DNA of 64,000 nt from an uncultured Anaerofilum sp. (GCA_944385935.1 CALWZC010000010.1:1-64000), one strand, 5' to 3'; shown: positions 37,572 to 48,301, counted from the first letter of the stretch. The notes: generated by a model not told the origin, from the sequence alone. Translations and numbers: made by a program.

Positions 37572-40558
37572 TTATCCGCCACAACTAAGGAAAAATTCTT
37601 CTTCAAACAGGCTTTCGGCATAGTTCGCCATACTTGCCAAATCGGGGGTAAAATCAAAGGTGAACCCTGCCTTTTCCATCTCTTGGGCAAAAGCTCCTGC
37701 CAGTTGGGGAATCTTTTCTGCGGTTTTTTGGAACACAGAAAAATCCTTGTCGTTTCCTGCTATCTTTTCCGAGGTTTCCGCCACAAAACAAAATTGCTTT
37801 TCTGTCTTTTCATATTCCGAAAGTTTATCCAGCGTTAAAAAGCTATTTCTTGGAAAAGGAATCCACTCTTTTGGCACAGGAGAAAGAGAAAAACCTGTTA
37901 GGCATTGGGGCAAAAGCTCCCCATCTGTGTGGGTTGCGTTGTTTTGCCACAGGGCTTTGGGCAGATTCTTTCGGATTTCCTTTGCAACAAAGGGGATGGG
38001 TTGTTCCCCCTGTGCCGTATGCAGTGTAACGACAACATCCAGTGTGGATTTCATGGTTACATTTCCCATAGGCGGAATACCAAAGGGCTGTTCATCCTGC
38101 AAAACCATTTCATTGGAGGAAATATGATTCACAGGGATTTTCGAATGTACCATCAACACAAGTTCATCCGGATGTATTGCATCTATGGTTTTCTCTTTGC
38201 CACCTTCCAAAATGGTAATGGAACCGTTGCCGCCTTTTTCCGCATATACCGACAAGATTTCTTCTTCTGCATTTTTTGCCACAGAAGTAGACAGAAAAGA
38301 CTCTTTAAATTCCTGCCATTCAATGGTGTGAGAGGGTTCTACATTGCCCCCAAAAGAAATGGTAAAGGAGATGACCCACCATGTTACCCTTGCGGTTCCG
38401 CTAAATTCAGGGCCCCAAATTCTTAAATCCACCGACATTTCCAAGGTAAAGGTAGTAGAAAACAGCCAAAAATCCAAGGTAATGGAAGCCCCCAGACTTA
38501 CCCCCACGCTAAAATCATAAAAAAAGGGTTTCCAACCAAGGGCAATATCGGTATAGGCAGTAAACCATGCACACAATGCCCCTTGGGTAAACACTGCCTC
38601 CATCTTGCCCCCTGCATAGAGGGCAGAGGGTGTCAGGGCGCAGTATGATTCCCCACTTAACACCAGCGAGGACATTACACGCCACACAAAGCCCAGCCGA
38701 GATACATCGGGGTAGTGTTGCGGTTTTTGGTATTTTTTGCTATATCCCCCCAAAGTAATGACAAAATCATCCTTGTGTGTTCCGTCAAACCAAAGGTAAA
38801 AAGCAAAATCCCCCGTCAGGTGACAATTTCTGGATAAAATATAGGAACCCTCGGTCAGTTGTGCTTGGGCAGCAAACAACCCACTTTCCGGTAAAAATAC
38901 CGCCGCCAAAGCCAGTTGTGCTCTTGCAATGGGGTCTGTTTTGGTCATAGGTGGCGCAGTCATAACCGATGTTCCCAACACGCCCACTTCCAGATGGGCT
39001 CCAAAAGAAACAGTCAACAGTGCTGTTGAATCCGCCATGCCAAAGGAATTGAAGCAGATACCCACCACCAAAAAATTTTGTCCCGGTAAGGGGGTGGTTT
39101 GTTCTTTGATTCCCTCCAAAAGCTGGTCTGCTGTATAGGAAGAATCCAATGCCGCTGCCACCAATGGATAGGTTTCCACCTGCTCCATGCTGGGAAGTTT
39201 TAGGTATTGATTGATGCCGAAGCCCAGTGCCAACCCAGTGACAGAAAATGCCGGCGGGCCGCCAATTCCTGCCCGAAGGATACCATACGCCAAAAATGAC
39301 CCATCTGCGTAGGACGCCACTGCTTGCAAGGACAGTTCCCCTGCTGTAATTTGGATGGAACCGTCATAAGACTCCCCCTGTTGCCCCTTTCGGTGGGTGA
39401 ATCCTCCACCGATTGCAAGCCCTGACTGCTGATAGGAAATGGACAGCCCCGACAGGAGAAAATCTGCAACATTTTGTGGCTGGAAAGGAATGGCAATGCC
39501 CAGCCCATCCAGAGCAAACCGAAAGCCCTGACAAGAGAATTCTGCATCCAAGGCAAGGGCAATGGCTGTTCCATCAAATCCAACACCCAACCGATGGATG
39601 GTAAAACAAGAGAACCGTTGTTCCATCCGAAACCACAGAAATTGCATCTTTTCCTGCCCTGCATCATAGCCGGTGTAGATTCCCTTTGTGCAAAGCATCT
39701 GGCATTGCTCTTGATTATCGGACAGTGTTAGGCGGATGTGTCGGTCTGCTATGTCCAGATTCAGAACTGTACCCGTTGTATCGGAAATTAGGTTGATATT
39801 ACCAATGGCAATGCCATCCAACAAATGCAGGTCTTTTCCCACCACAGGCAATTCTGACAGAAAAATCTCATACTTGGCTTGAAGCTCCAAATACATGGAT
39901 TTCTTTGGCTGAAAACCGAAAGAGAAATTACACAGCAGTTGCCCTATCTCCATCTTTGCCCCAAAGTCCTTGGTAGCCATATCAAAGGAAACCATTGCAC
40001 TGACAAAAGGCAGTGAAGGAAGGGGAAAAGGAATTTGCCCAAATCCAAAAAAGTACAGAGTTTTTGAAACAGAATGCTTAGGTCTAGGGGTTGTTGGGAA
40101 GTATTTTTCAAACAACTGTAAAAAATCCAGCCTTTCCCCTGTTGATATGTAGAAGATAGAGTGGTCGTCCAGTCCTCCAGTACAAAATCCCCTCCAATAA
40201 AAAAGGTATTGCCTTCCATGCCAGTGGTAAAACCAGTTTTTACATTCCCAATGCGGATATTGGGGGGTTCGGAAAGTACCCATTCATGGGGATTGGAAAC
40301 AACCGCCGAAAAAGACAGGAGATGTTGAAAATCATCCGAAAGCAACAGGGTCAAATTCTCCAGTTCAAATTCTGATAGAGCACTTAGACTATCTGGCAAA
40401 TTTAAATCTTCAATTCCCACAATCTTGCCCAAATCTGTAATAGAAGGGATTTTCAATATACTTTGTTGCGCCTTAACAATGGCAAGTTGCAAGCTGTACT
40501 CTCCATACCGTACAGAGAAAGGAATTTCCAGCCCCCGTGTAGTAATGCGGCCTTTCAA
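37572..40558 (-). pseudogene. DUF6603-like giant beta-rich protein, split by a frameshift
   Basis: Two frames form one product. The first runs 40558-39944 (TTG start, KGRITTRGLEIPFSVRYGEY to QKLCTF). The second runs to 37572 from FGFGQIPFPLPSLPFVSAMV. One base added to the A6 run at 40047-40052 joins them. The body is made of repeated amphipathic beta-strands. A DUF6603 hallmark lies at LGWKPFFYDFSVGVSLGASI, followed by VDLRIWGPEFSGTARVTWWV and ISFTISFGG. The C-terminal 250 residues are helical/disordered. There is no signal peptide. The biochemical role is unknown. Confidence 0.68.
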
Positions 40559-41244
40559 GAAAATTGGTATATTTCTGCAAACTTGTCCATAAAAAAGGAA
40601 TCGACTTCCAGCGATATGGGTTCTGAATCCGAAAAGAGAGCTACCACATCCAGTGCAAGATTGCTTTCAAAATACAAAGAGAAATAATTTTCTTTCCTTG
40701 CATTGATAAAATTATCCTTTTCTATGGAATATATCTGCGGCATTTCCGTACCTTCAAAGGGAACATCCACCGAGAAGCGCAAACAAGAAACCTCACTTGC
40801 GCCAATAAACACATCTATGGGAATCTCCAATCCCAACACAGCAAGACCATCGGAAAGCAAATCCTGAAACAAAATCTGCTCCGCCTGTAACAAAATGTGC
40901 CAGCGGTCTATTAAGTACTGGCAAGTGCAAGAAAAATCCAGATTGGGCATATTTACCACATATTGTTTTGCCATCCAAACTTCCAGAACCCCCTCTTGGG
41001 TTTGGGAAAATTTCATGTGCAACTGGCAGCTACAGCCGTCCGGCAATATTCCCTGCCCCCATAGGGAAAAGGTATCCTCCTCCATGGAGTATTTCACATT
41101 GTCCAGCAGAAAACTTTCCGCAGCTTTCCTATGACAGTCAAACAACTGTATAATATAGGGAACTCCAACCATTTTATCTCCAAAAACCAGTTGGTTGTTC
41201 TGTACATTTTTCTCTATGGTTTGTGCAATATCATAAATGTTCAT
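40555..41244 (-). CDS. Protein or detached N-terminal part of the DUF6603-like giant
   Basis: 229 residues (MNIYDIAQTIEKNVQNNQLV to MDKFAEIYQFS). Its stop overlaps the TTG start of the next frame (TTGA). One extra T in the T4 run before the stop would read EIYQFFLKGRITTRG and fuse the two into about 1225 residues. The later part (LALDVVALFSDSEPISLEVD) looks like the strand repeats of the next gene, which favours fusion. A separate, translationally coupled gene remains possible. Confidence 0.55.
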   Translation of the reverse strand: MNIYDIAQTIEKNVQNNQLVFGDKMVGVPYIIQLFDCHRKAAESFLLDNVKYSMEEDTFSLWGQGILPDGCSCQLHMKFSQTQEGVLEVWMAKQYVVNMPNLDFSCTCQYLIDRWHILLQAEQILFQDLLSDGLAVLGLEIPIDVFIGASEVSCLRFSVDVPFEGTEMPQIYSIEKDNFINARKENYFSLYFESNLALDVVALFSDSEPISLEVDSFFMDKFAEIYQFS

Positions 41245-41276
41245 GGTTCCATACCCCTTTTAGCCGGAATATACAA

Positions 41277-42656
41277 TCACCATTCAAACTCCATTTTGTT
41301 ATATCCATCAGCGGCTATCATATGCAAACAGACTTCGTTTTTCTCCAAATACCCACGGTTTCTATGGTATGTTACATAGGTAAGATTGGGATGACGATGA
41401 GAAACTCCATCTGCGGAATAAACAGCATAATTTTCCACTATTTTTGTTGGCATAGGAATAAATTGTTGACTTCCACGACCTTGCGTTGCTGGGTAGATGG
41501 AATAATTGCCCCCATGATGGCAAACTTGAAGGATACTATACTTTCGTCCATTTCTTACATTCAAAGGAAGCCCTTCATAGGTTGTATCGCCGGGCAATAA
41601 AATATTTCTTCCGTTGGAAAACTGTAGGCGAACAAAAAGCCCTTGATGATGGGGATGTGGATTTCCCTTAAAATCAATTTTCCCTACCTCTATATATTCA
41701 TTGCCAACCACTTTCTGTGGTTGCTGTTCGCCGGAATATACATGAAATTTAGAAGGAGGTGTGCGTTTCTGCACACGCATAAACATGGGTGTTCCACTGT
41801 GTGGTACATACCACTCTGGATTCTGGCAAAGTTTAATAAAGTTATCGCTCTCATTCCATAGTATTCCCAAGGCATTATAATGGTCTATATGCCAGTGGGA
41901 AATGAAGATGGTTACCGGATTGTTCCCATCAATAGACCGCAGCAAATCCAGTATTTCGGCTTTTGAGGCATCCGCAGGCGCTTGCAAATGTACAAGAGAA
42001 GCTCTCCTTGCCACTCTTGTACCCAAATCAAATATAGCCGCCAGCCTACCTGTTTCATCAAATATCCGTATATGCAGTGCAGCACCTACATAGTAAAATG
42101 TTATTTTTTCAAAACGAACATAGGGGTATATGGAGTTTTGCAGCTCTTTTCCCTCAGCTTTTTCTGCCTGAATAGGGGGAATATACGGCTCGTAAAGCTG
42201 CTTTAGCAACCGTGCCTGTTCTGCTGGAAGGTGCCGAAGATTTCCATAGAGCTGGGTTCCTTCATCTTCTTGCCCTATCCTATACAATGCATATTCCAGC
42301 CCATCATCTTCCAATTCTCCCGGTGTATCTGACAGCCAAAGAGAATACCAATTTTCATATATGTATTGTCCCCATCGGGAATTATGGTTGAAATACACCG
42401 AAACCGCCCAAGGGTCTGTATCTCCCAAATAATTGCTTTTCACTTCTTGAAAGCGTGGGTCTGTTACACCGTATTGTAAAAACTTCTGATACACCTGTTG
42501 GCAGGAGGGATATTCTGTTATGCCACGGGGTTCTTTCCCATCCAAAAAGAAACTTAAATATTGTTCCTCCACAACCTCAAATTCCAGCACATCCCGTTGC
42601 AGGGCATCACTTTCCACGGTGTGTCTGGACAGGCAGGCATAATATTTTGTAACCAT
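41277..42656 (-). CDS. Metallo-beta-lactamase-fold hydrolase, first gene of the DUF6603 operon
   Basis: 459 residues; AAGGAGGGAGG precedes the ATG. Residues about 1-185 are an extra N-terminal domain of unknown type. The MBL core follows: the metal motif HxHxDH is in FISHWHIDHYNALG (H254, H256, D258, H259), with later ligands in LLPGDTTYEG and VCHHGGN. The arrangement resembles ComEC-type or standalone MBL hydrolases, which act on phosphodiesters or related bonds. The substrate is unknown. As the first gene, it sets the start of the operon at about 42.7 kb. Confidence 0.8.
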   Translation of the reverse strand: MVTKYYACLSRHTVESDALQRDVLEFEVVEEQYLSFFLDGKEPRGITEYPSCQQVYQKFLQYGVTDPRFQEVKSNYLGDTDPWAVSVYFNHNSRWGQYIYENWYSLWLSDTPGELEDDGLEYALYRIGQEDEGTQLYGNLRHLPAEQARLLKQLYEPYIPPIQAEKAEGKELQNSIYPYVRFEKITFYYVGAALHIRIFDETGRLAAIFDLGTRVARRASLVHLQAPADASKAEILDLLRSIDGNNPVTIFISHWHIDHYNALGILWNESDNFIKLCQNPEWYVPHSGTPMFMRVQKRTPPSKFHVYSGEQQPQKVVGNEYIEVGKIDFKGNPHPHHQGLFVRLQFSNGRNILLPGDTTYEGLPLNVRNGRKYSILQVCHHGGNYSIYPATQGRGSQQFIPMPTKIVENYAVYSADGVSHRHPNLTYVTYHRNRGYLEKNEVCLHMIAADGYNKMEFEW

Positions 42657-42680
42657 AATCCTCCCTCCTTATAGAACACA

Positions 42681-42710
42681 TATATATCATTTGTGTATTA
42701 CCGTTTGTAA
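42681..42710 (-). promoter_or_regulatory. Possible promoter of the DUF6603 operon
   Basis: On the minus strand: TTACAA (42710-42705), an 18-base spacer, then TATATA (42686-42681), just upstream of the MBL gene. Both boxes are weak. Confidence 0.35.
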
Positions 42711-43003
42711 TTCCATACTGTAGCCAGTGATTGTTTCAGGATTGTTGTATAAAAAGATTGTTCCTATCTTGTATCCGACTGTAGGTTATGTGCAAATTAA
42801 ACATAAAAAAATGATAATACTGTAAATTATTTAGAAAAATTTAACATCCTAATTTTACCAATATTATAGTGCCTTATTTGTTGCGATGTCAAGAACAAGC
42901 TAGAACGCAGTTTGTAGAAATAAAAAGATATGGTTTACAAAGTCCATTCCTTCTTCTTTTGTACTGTAGATTGATTTTCTTCTGAAAGAGCCATTTTTTC
43001 TTG

Positions 43004-43147
43004 ATTTTACATGAAACCGGAATCTACACGAGAGCCTAATCCGGCAAGATTTACCCCGAAAAACCCACTAAAATAGCCACTTTCTCTACGCAAACCCCCA
43101 AACTTTTTCGAGTTCCTGTTTTTTGCACGAAAAAGTTTGGGGGTTTG
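43004..43147. repeat. Hairpin element B, right of the 27-43 kb block
   Basis: A perfect 20-bp inverted repeat, CAAACCCCCAAACTTTTTCG at 43091-43110 with its complement at 43128-43147 (17-base loop). The preceding 85 bases share ordered blocks with 26560-26653 (TACACG, CCGGCA, CCCG, AAAAT). Both hairpins close on ACTTTTTCG/CGAAAAAGT. The 42711-43003 stretch holds no gene I can support. Confidence 0.55.
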
Positions 43148-43248
43148 GTTCAAGTATACTTGTTTTTTGGAGTTTGTATAACTAGGGAAAAGACCCATAT
43201 TTTTTCATAGTCAGGTATAATAAATTTCGCAAAGAAAAAATAAGAAAA

Positions 43249-43302
43249 AACATGGTTTACAAATCTCTTTTGGAGTGAACCAAAAAAGAAAAGTAAACCA
43301 TG
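43249..43302 (-). terminator. Intrinsic terminator of the Argonaute gene
   Basis: On the minus strand, ACATGGTTTAC pairs with GTAAACCATGT. An inner stem (TTTTGG with CCAAAA) lies inside, and TTTTTTC follows. It starts 30 bases after the pAgo stop. Confidence 0.75.
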
Positions 43303-43332
43303 TCTGGAATATTGGAAGATAGAATCAAATTA

Positions 43333-45561
43333 TCACAAAAAGAATAGCCGATTGCTAACTATACCATCGGGGATAAACTCTCGATTTTTGCACATTTTGT
43401 CAGCATATTCTGTGGTAATAGGCAATCTGGTTTTGTGGGTAGAACCAATATGTAATTGAGAAAGATACATGACTTGATACAATATATCCTTCATGGATAT
43501 GTTACCACATTTCTTTTCAATTAAAATTGGATTGGGAGAGCCTCGGTTTGAGGCAATATCTGTTGTTACTAAATAGGCTTTTTCTCGATTGTATATACAG
43601 TGCCCCATGGTTGGGTTTTGTATCTTATTGTCTTGTAAAAACATCAACTTTGCATCAATGTTTTTTCTTACCTCTACAATGCTGTAGGCAATGCCTTTGC
43701 TTTGAAAATAATTGTCGTACCAGTTTTGATTTTCATTGCTAAAGCCATCCCGATGAATCAATATGTGTTTTGGAATACTGCCAAACTTTTCTTCATAAGA
43801 AAGAATGACATTATCAAAGATTTCCTGAAGAATCTGTGATGTAATTTTTTCGCCTTTCTGGGGAGCCGTTGGCTTATAAAAGCCAAGAAACCTACCCTGT
43901 TTATCAAACATTACAGAACAAGCTGGTAAATGGATTCCTCTATCTATTGTGGCAACATCCAAACCCACAAAACAATCAACATTTCCCGGCATATCTTTGA
44001 TAACCCAAGGAATTCCCCCTGTTTTTCCCAATATACCAAGAATAATATTGTGAAGATAATATTTTGATTTGTTGCCCTCTGCCGCACCTGCTGCAAAAAG
44101 CTCTGCTGTGGATAAGCTAATCATTTGTGAAGGAATATTGTACTTTGCCCACACGCTTTTAAAGGGATTATAAGGGTTTTCTTCCTCCTGTCCATCGGGA
44201 ACAAGAGCGATTATCAAGTCAATGCCTTGTTTCTTTTGTAGGTTTTGTGCTGCCCGTTTATAATCGGTAATATCTCCTAGTGCATATTCCTCTTTTACCA
44301 TTGCTGTTCCTTTGATTCTAAGCAGTCTTTTCGTGGTATACCTATCTTCTTTATCTTGATATTTGCCACTATTTGCAAAGGAACAGATTGCATTTGCAAC
44401 GGCACCAAGTTTTCCTTCTGTGCCCTCTGGATAAATATATCCAATTTGTATGGGGCGGTCTGGTTGTCGGTAAAACCCATGGCTAAACACCCGATATTTA
44501 TCTGTACAGGCAATGGTTTTGTTATTTCCACAAACCAATTCCGGCAAAGGGATGGTAGCTTTTTTATATCCCATGCTATCCACTGTACAAGTGTCCTGAT
44601 GGAACTGCAAATTATGAACAGAGGAAAGAACTCCGATATCCTTTACAAAGTCTTTATCCAGTCTGAATCTTGTTGGCATATCCCTTTTCATATACCGGTC
44701 TACTGCAAGAGAAAATTCCTTGTCCAGCTCCATCACTTTTTCTCTTGTTAGTACAGGTTTCAGTGCCTGAGGATAATAAGGATATTGTTGGTTTGGCTGC
44801 AATTCTACCATAACAACCTTGGTGTTATCTGGAAGATGTTCTACTCGGTATCCCTGATTTTTGCCAATATAATAATTTTTTACACTGTCCAAAAAGGTGC
44901 CGGGAACCTTGTTAACAACAGTAAAATCACACACTTCAACTACTTTTCCCACTTGGGTGTTCTGCGACCAGTCATTTTTTACTTCCATGCCAACTACGCA
45001 AAACCCTCTTTGCATATAATCATACACAGAAAGATTTGAGATAAATGCGCTGCTTGTATTGATGTGTAAATATGCTTTTCCATCATCCAGTATCTCTACT
45101 CGAAATTTGTACTTTCGCTCTAGGGTAATTTCTTTATTTTTGGATTTGAATGTTTGGAATCCCTTGTCCGTCAGTATCCATTTGCTGGTTACACTGCTTT
45201 TGCAGGAATATTTTCGGTACTTGTCCTCAATCAAAACTGTTGCTAGTTTTCTGGTAATGGCATATTGGATAAATTTACTATAAATTGTTCTATACTGGCA
45301 AACTGGTAACTGAACAAACTCAACATATTCTAAAGTAAAATCCGTTTTGGAAGCCGGTTCTTGCAATTTCTCTGTTGTGTATATGTTTTTTCCATCCTCA
45401 AAAATACCAATATTGCTATAATTGCTTAATGTGCGAACAGCATTCCGAATGGTTACTATAGGATTATCTAAACGCTGGGAATGAAGCACATATTTATGAA
45501 AGCTAACTGGTTGAACAACATCCGTAGAAGCAAACACGTCCATTCTCAAATCTTTGCTCAT
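43333..45561 (-). CDS. Long prokaryotic Argonaute, catalytic DEDD type
   Basis: 742 residues with N, PAZ-like (about 180-260), MID (about 440-520, LIIALVPDG, NIPSQMISLSTA, GKTGGIPW) and PIWI (about 525-742) regions. The catalytic tetrad can be placed as D535 (FVGLDVAT), E571 (KGEKI), D605 (IHRDGF) and D721 (TTEYADK). From memory, the Clostridium butyricum enzyme has 748 residues with D541/E577/D611/D727, which is the same spacing shifted by six. It should be an active DNA-guided nuclease acting on foreign or plasmid DNA in the cytosol. No partner nuclease or helicase is adjacent. The gene is monocistronic, with its own terminator. Confidence 0.9.
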   Translation of the reverse strand: MSKDLRMDVFASTDVVQPVSFHKYVLHSQRLDNPIVTIRNAVRTLSNYSNIGIFEDGKNIYTTEKLQEPASKTDFTLEYVEFVQLPVCQYRTIYSKFIQYAITRKLATVLIEDKYRKYSCKSSVTSKWILTDKGFQTFKSKNKEITLERKYKFRVEILDDGKAYLHINTSSAFISNLSVYDYMQRGFCVVGMEVKNDWSQNTQVGKVVEVCDFTVVNKVPGTFLDSVKNYYIGKNQGYRVEHLPDNTKVVMVELQPNQQYPYYPQALKPVLTREKVMELDKEFSLAVDRYMKRDMPTRFRLDKDFVKDIGVLSSVHNLQFHQDTCTVDSMGYKKATIPLPELVCGNNKTIACTDKYRVFSHGFYRQPDRPIQIGYIYPEGTEGKLGAVANAICSFANSGKYQDKEDRYTTKRLLRIKGTAMVKEEYALGDITDYKRAAQNLQKKQGIDLIIALVPDGQEEENPYNPFKSVWAKYNIPSQMISLSTAELFAAGAAEGNKSKYYLHNIILGILGKTGGIPWVIKDMPGNVDCFVGLDVATIDRGIHLPACSVMFDKQGRFLGFYKPTAPQKGEKITSQILQEIFDNVILSYEEKFGSIPKHILIHRDGFSNENQNWYDNYFQSKGIAYSIVEVRKNIDAKLMFLQDNKIQNPTMGHCIYNREKAYLVTTDIASNRGSPNPILIEKKCGNISMKDILYQVMYLSQLHIGSTHKTRLPITTEYADKMCKNREFIPDGIVSNRLFFL

Positions 45562-45983
45562 ATATCATTGTCCTTTAATTCTACTGTGTAAGTGTGAATA
45601 GTGGTAGTGCCAAGAATTAGATTGACTAACAAAGTTATAAAAGGTTGATGAATGGTAAACAATAACTGTGTACAGCAGTTATTTGCCTGCTAAATTCTCC
45701 AGAAATAGTTGACTTTATATAAAACAAAGTATGCTGAACTACCTTGACAAATTGGCTTAGAAGCCTGCTTCACAGCCAGGATTCAAAAGATGTCCAAGCC
45801 ATATATTTATCAAAAAATTACAACAAGTGTAACAGATTGGGGTTGTAAATATTATCTTATAAAACAGTATGCACAAATAGCATACTACCTAAAATACGGA
45901 GTTAGCTTCAAAGATAGAATTTGTTAAGAAATTTCCTCGTCTGCTATGCCTAAAAAGCAATAGAAAATTCTTATCCGTTATAA
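45562..45983. other. Intergenic region without recognisable gene
   Basis: 422 bases of AT-rich DNA between the pAgo start and the end of the sugar-nucleotide dehydrogenase gene. It must hold the pAgo promoter, but I see no convincing -35/-10 pair. No ORF, hairpin or repeat stands out. Confidence 0.5.
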
Positions 45984-47216
45984 TTAATCTCTACGAAAAA
46001 CATCTCGAGTGTAGACTTTTTCTTTTACATCATCTAGGGCGGAATCATACCGGTTGGCAATAATAGCCTGTGCTTTTTGCTTGAATATTTCTATATCATT
46101 TACAACCAAGCTACCAAAGAATGTTTCACCATCTTTTAAAGTTGGTTCATAAATAATAACAGTTGCTCCCTTTGCTTTAATCCGCTTCATAACACCTTGA
46201 ATTGAACTTTGGCGGAAATTGTCGGAATTGGATTTCATTGTCAAGCGATAAACACCAATGACTACTTCCTTTTCTTTGCTCTGTGCCCAATCATCATTTG
46301 CACTATAAGCACCTGCCATTTCCAAAACTCTATCTGCAATAAAATCTTTTCGGGTTCGGTTAGATTCTACAATGGCACTCATCATATTTTGTGGCACATC
46401 CTGATAATTAGCCAAAAGCTGTTTGGTATCTTTTGGCAAGCAATATCCACCATAGCCAAAACTGGGGTTATTGTAATGCGCTCCAATACGAGGGTCAAGA
46501 CAAACACCATTGATAATTTGCTGAGTGTCCAGACCTTTCATTTCTGCATAAGTGTCCAATTCATTAAAATAGCTAACACGCAATGCTAAATAGGTGTTGG
46601 CAAATAGTTTTACAGCTTCAGCCTCTGTAAAGCCCATAAAAAGGGTATCAATATTTTCTTTTTCTGCCCCTTCTTGCAACAACCCGGCAAAAGTGTGGGC
46701 TGCCTGTACCAGCCGTTCATCCTGTAAATCTGTTCCCACAATGATACGACTGGGATACAAATTATCATACAGAGCCTTGGACTCTCGCAAAAACTCTGGG
46801 CTAAAGAGAATATTTTTACTACCTGTCTTTTTGCGAATCATTTCGGTATAACCCACAGGAATTGTAGACTTGATAACCATAATGGCGTTGGGGTTATATG
46901 TTAGCACAAGATTTATTACAGCTTCTACTGCCGAGGTATCAAAGTAGTTTTTTTTGCTGTCGTAATTGGTAGGGGCAGCAATTACCACAAAGTCAGCATC
47001 GGTATAGGCTGCTTTTGCGTCCAATGTAGCAACCAACTGCAATTTCTTTTCTTCCAGATATTTTTCAATATACTCATCTTGAATGGGAGATTTTCGGTTG
47101 TTAATCATCTCCACCTTTTCTGGAACAATATCCACAGCCGTGACTGTATGGTGTTGTGCCAACAGTACAGCAATGGATAATCCCACATAGCCAGTACCTG
47201 CAACAGCAATTTTCAT
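45984..47216 (-). CDS. ugd: UDP-glucose 6-dehydrogenase family enzyme
   Basis: About 410 residues from ATG 47216 ([20 protein letters not shown]), with AAGGGGAGTAAGC upstream; the ATG at 47255 gives an unrelated N-terminus inside the previous gene. It has an N-terminal NAD-binding Rossmann fold, the active-site region [15 protein letters not shown] with the catalytic Cys, and the central [20 protein letters not shown]. It oxidises a UDP-hexose, probably UDP-glucose, to UDP-glucuronate for the exopolysaccharide. It is the last gene of the polysaccharide operon, two bases after the epimerase. Confidence 0.9.
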   Translation of the reverse strand: MKIAVAGTGYVGLSIAVLLAQHHTVTAVDIVPEKVEMINNRKSPIQDEYIEKYLEEKKLQLVATLDAKAAYTDADFVVIAAPTNYDSKKNYFDTSAVEAVINLVLTYNPNAIMVIKSTIPVGYTEMIRKKTGSKNILFSPEFLRESKALYDNLYPSRIIVGTDLQDERLVQAAHTFAGLLQEGAEKENIDTLFMGFTEAEAVKLFANTYLALRVSYFNELDTYAEMKGLDTQQIINGVCLDPRIGAHYNNPSFGYGGYCLPKDTKQLLANYQDVPQNMMSAIVESNRTRKDFIADRVLEMAGAYSANDDWAQSKEKEVVIGVYRLTMKSNSDNFRQSSIQGVMKRIKAKGATVIIYEPTLKDGETFFGSLVVNDIEIFKQKAQAIIANRYDSALDDVKEKVYTRDVFRRD

Positions 47217-47218
47217 GC

Positions 47219-48301
47219 TTACTCCCCTTTTCCCATATAAAACTCTTTGTACCACTGCGCAAATTTACGCAGACCCTCTCGCAAAGGAGTAGATGGCTTA
47301 AAGCCAAAATCTCGCTCTAAAGCTGTGGTGTCTGCATATGTGATTGGAACATCCCCCGGTTGCATTGGTACTAATTCTTTGTGTGCTTCAAAGTCATAGT
47401 TCTTGGGGAGCACACCTGCATCCACCAGTTCTTGTTGAAGGATGTCTACAAATTCCAGCAAATTTTCTGGCTGGTTGTTTCCGATATTATAGACTGCATA
47501 GGGAGGAATTGGCAAACCATCTTCTCCCGTTTTCTTTTCTGGAGGACGCTTTATCACACGCTCAACACCCTCTACAATATCATCAATATAGGTAAAATCT
47601 CGTTTGCAATTACCATAATTGAAAATTTGGATTTTTTCTCCAGCTCGCAGCTTGTTTGTAAAGCCAAAATACGCCATATCTGGCCGCCCTGCTGGGCCAT
47701 ACACTGTAAAGAATCGCAAACCGGTAGATGGAATATTGTACAATTTGGAATATGCGTGTGCCATCAATTCATTGCTTTTTTTAGTGGCAGCATATAGGCT
47801 GACAGGGTTATCTACCTTATCCTCCGTGGAATAAGGCACCTTTTTATTGGAACCATATACACTGGAAGAGCTGGCGTACACTAAATGCTGCACCCCTGAA
47901 CGACCATCGTCATAAGAGTGGCGGCAAGCCTCCAAAATATTGTAGAATCCTATCAGATTACTTTCCACATAGGCATCTGGGTTTGTGATGGAATAGCGTA
48001 CCCCTGCCTGTGCCGCCAAGTTCACCACAATTTCGGGCTGATATTGCTGAAAAATAAAATTCAACAAATCCTTGTTGGTCAAATCTCCTTTTACAAAAGT
48101 GAAGTTAGAATATTGTTCCAGCTCCTTCAAACGAGCTTGCTTAATGCGAACATCATAATAATCATTCAAATTGTCCAAACCAATAACTTTGATGTCACTA
48201 TTCTTTTCCAACAAGCATTTTGCTAAGTTGGAACCAATAAATCCCGCTACACCAGTAATAAAGATTTTTTTTAGGGCCAATGATGCATCTTCTTTTAACA
48301 T
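47219..48301 (-). CDS. UDP-glucuronate 4-epimerase-like SDR enzyme
   Basis: 360 residues. The extended short-chain dehydrogenase motif is [12 protein letters not shown], with active-site S...YAATK in [18 protein letters not shown] (Tyr-x-x-x-Lys). The texts [18 protein letters not shown] and [20 protein letters not shown] are typical of UDP-GlcA/UDP-GalA 4-epimerases (LpsL-type). With the neighbouring dehydrogenase it would turn UDP-glucose into UDP-galacturonate. GGAGGTTAGGAA precedes the ATG. Confidence 0.88.
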   Translation of the reverse strand: MLKEDASLALKKIFITGVAGFIGSNLAKCLLEKNSDIKVIGLDNLNDYYDVRIKQARLKELEQYSNFTFVKGDLTNKDLLNFIFQQYQPEIVVNLAAQAGVRYSITNPDAYVESNLIGFYNILEACRHSYDDGRSGVQHLVYASSSSVYGSNKKVPYSTEDKVDNPVSLYAATKKSNELMAHAYSKLYNIPSTGLRFFTVYGPAGRPDMAYFGFTNKLRAGEKIQIFNYGNCKRDFTYIDDIVEGVERVIKRPPEKKTGEDGLPIPPYAVYNIGNNQPENLLEFVDILQQELVDAGVLPKNYDFEAHKELVPMQPGDVPITYADTTALERDFGFKPSTPLREGLRKFAQWYKEFYMGKGE

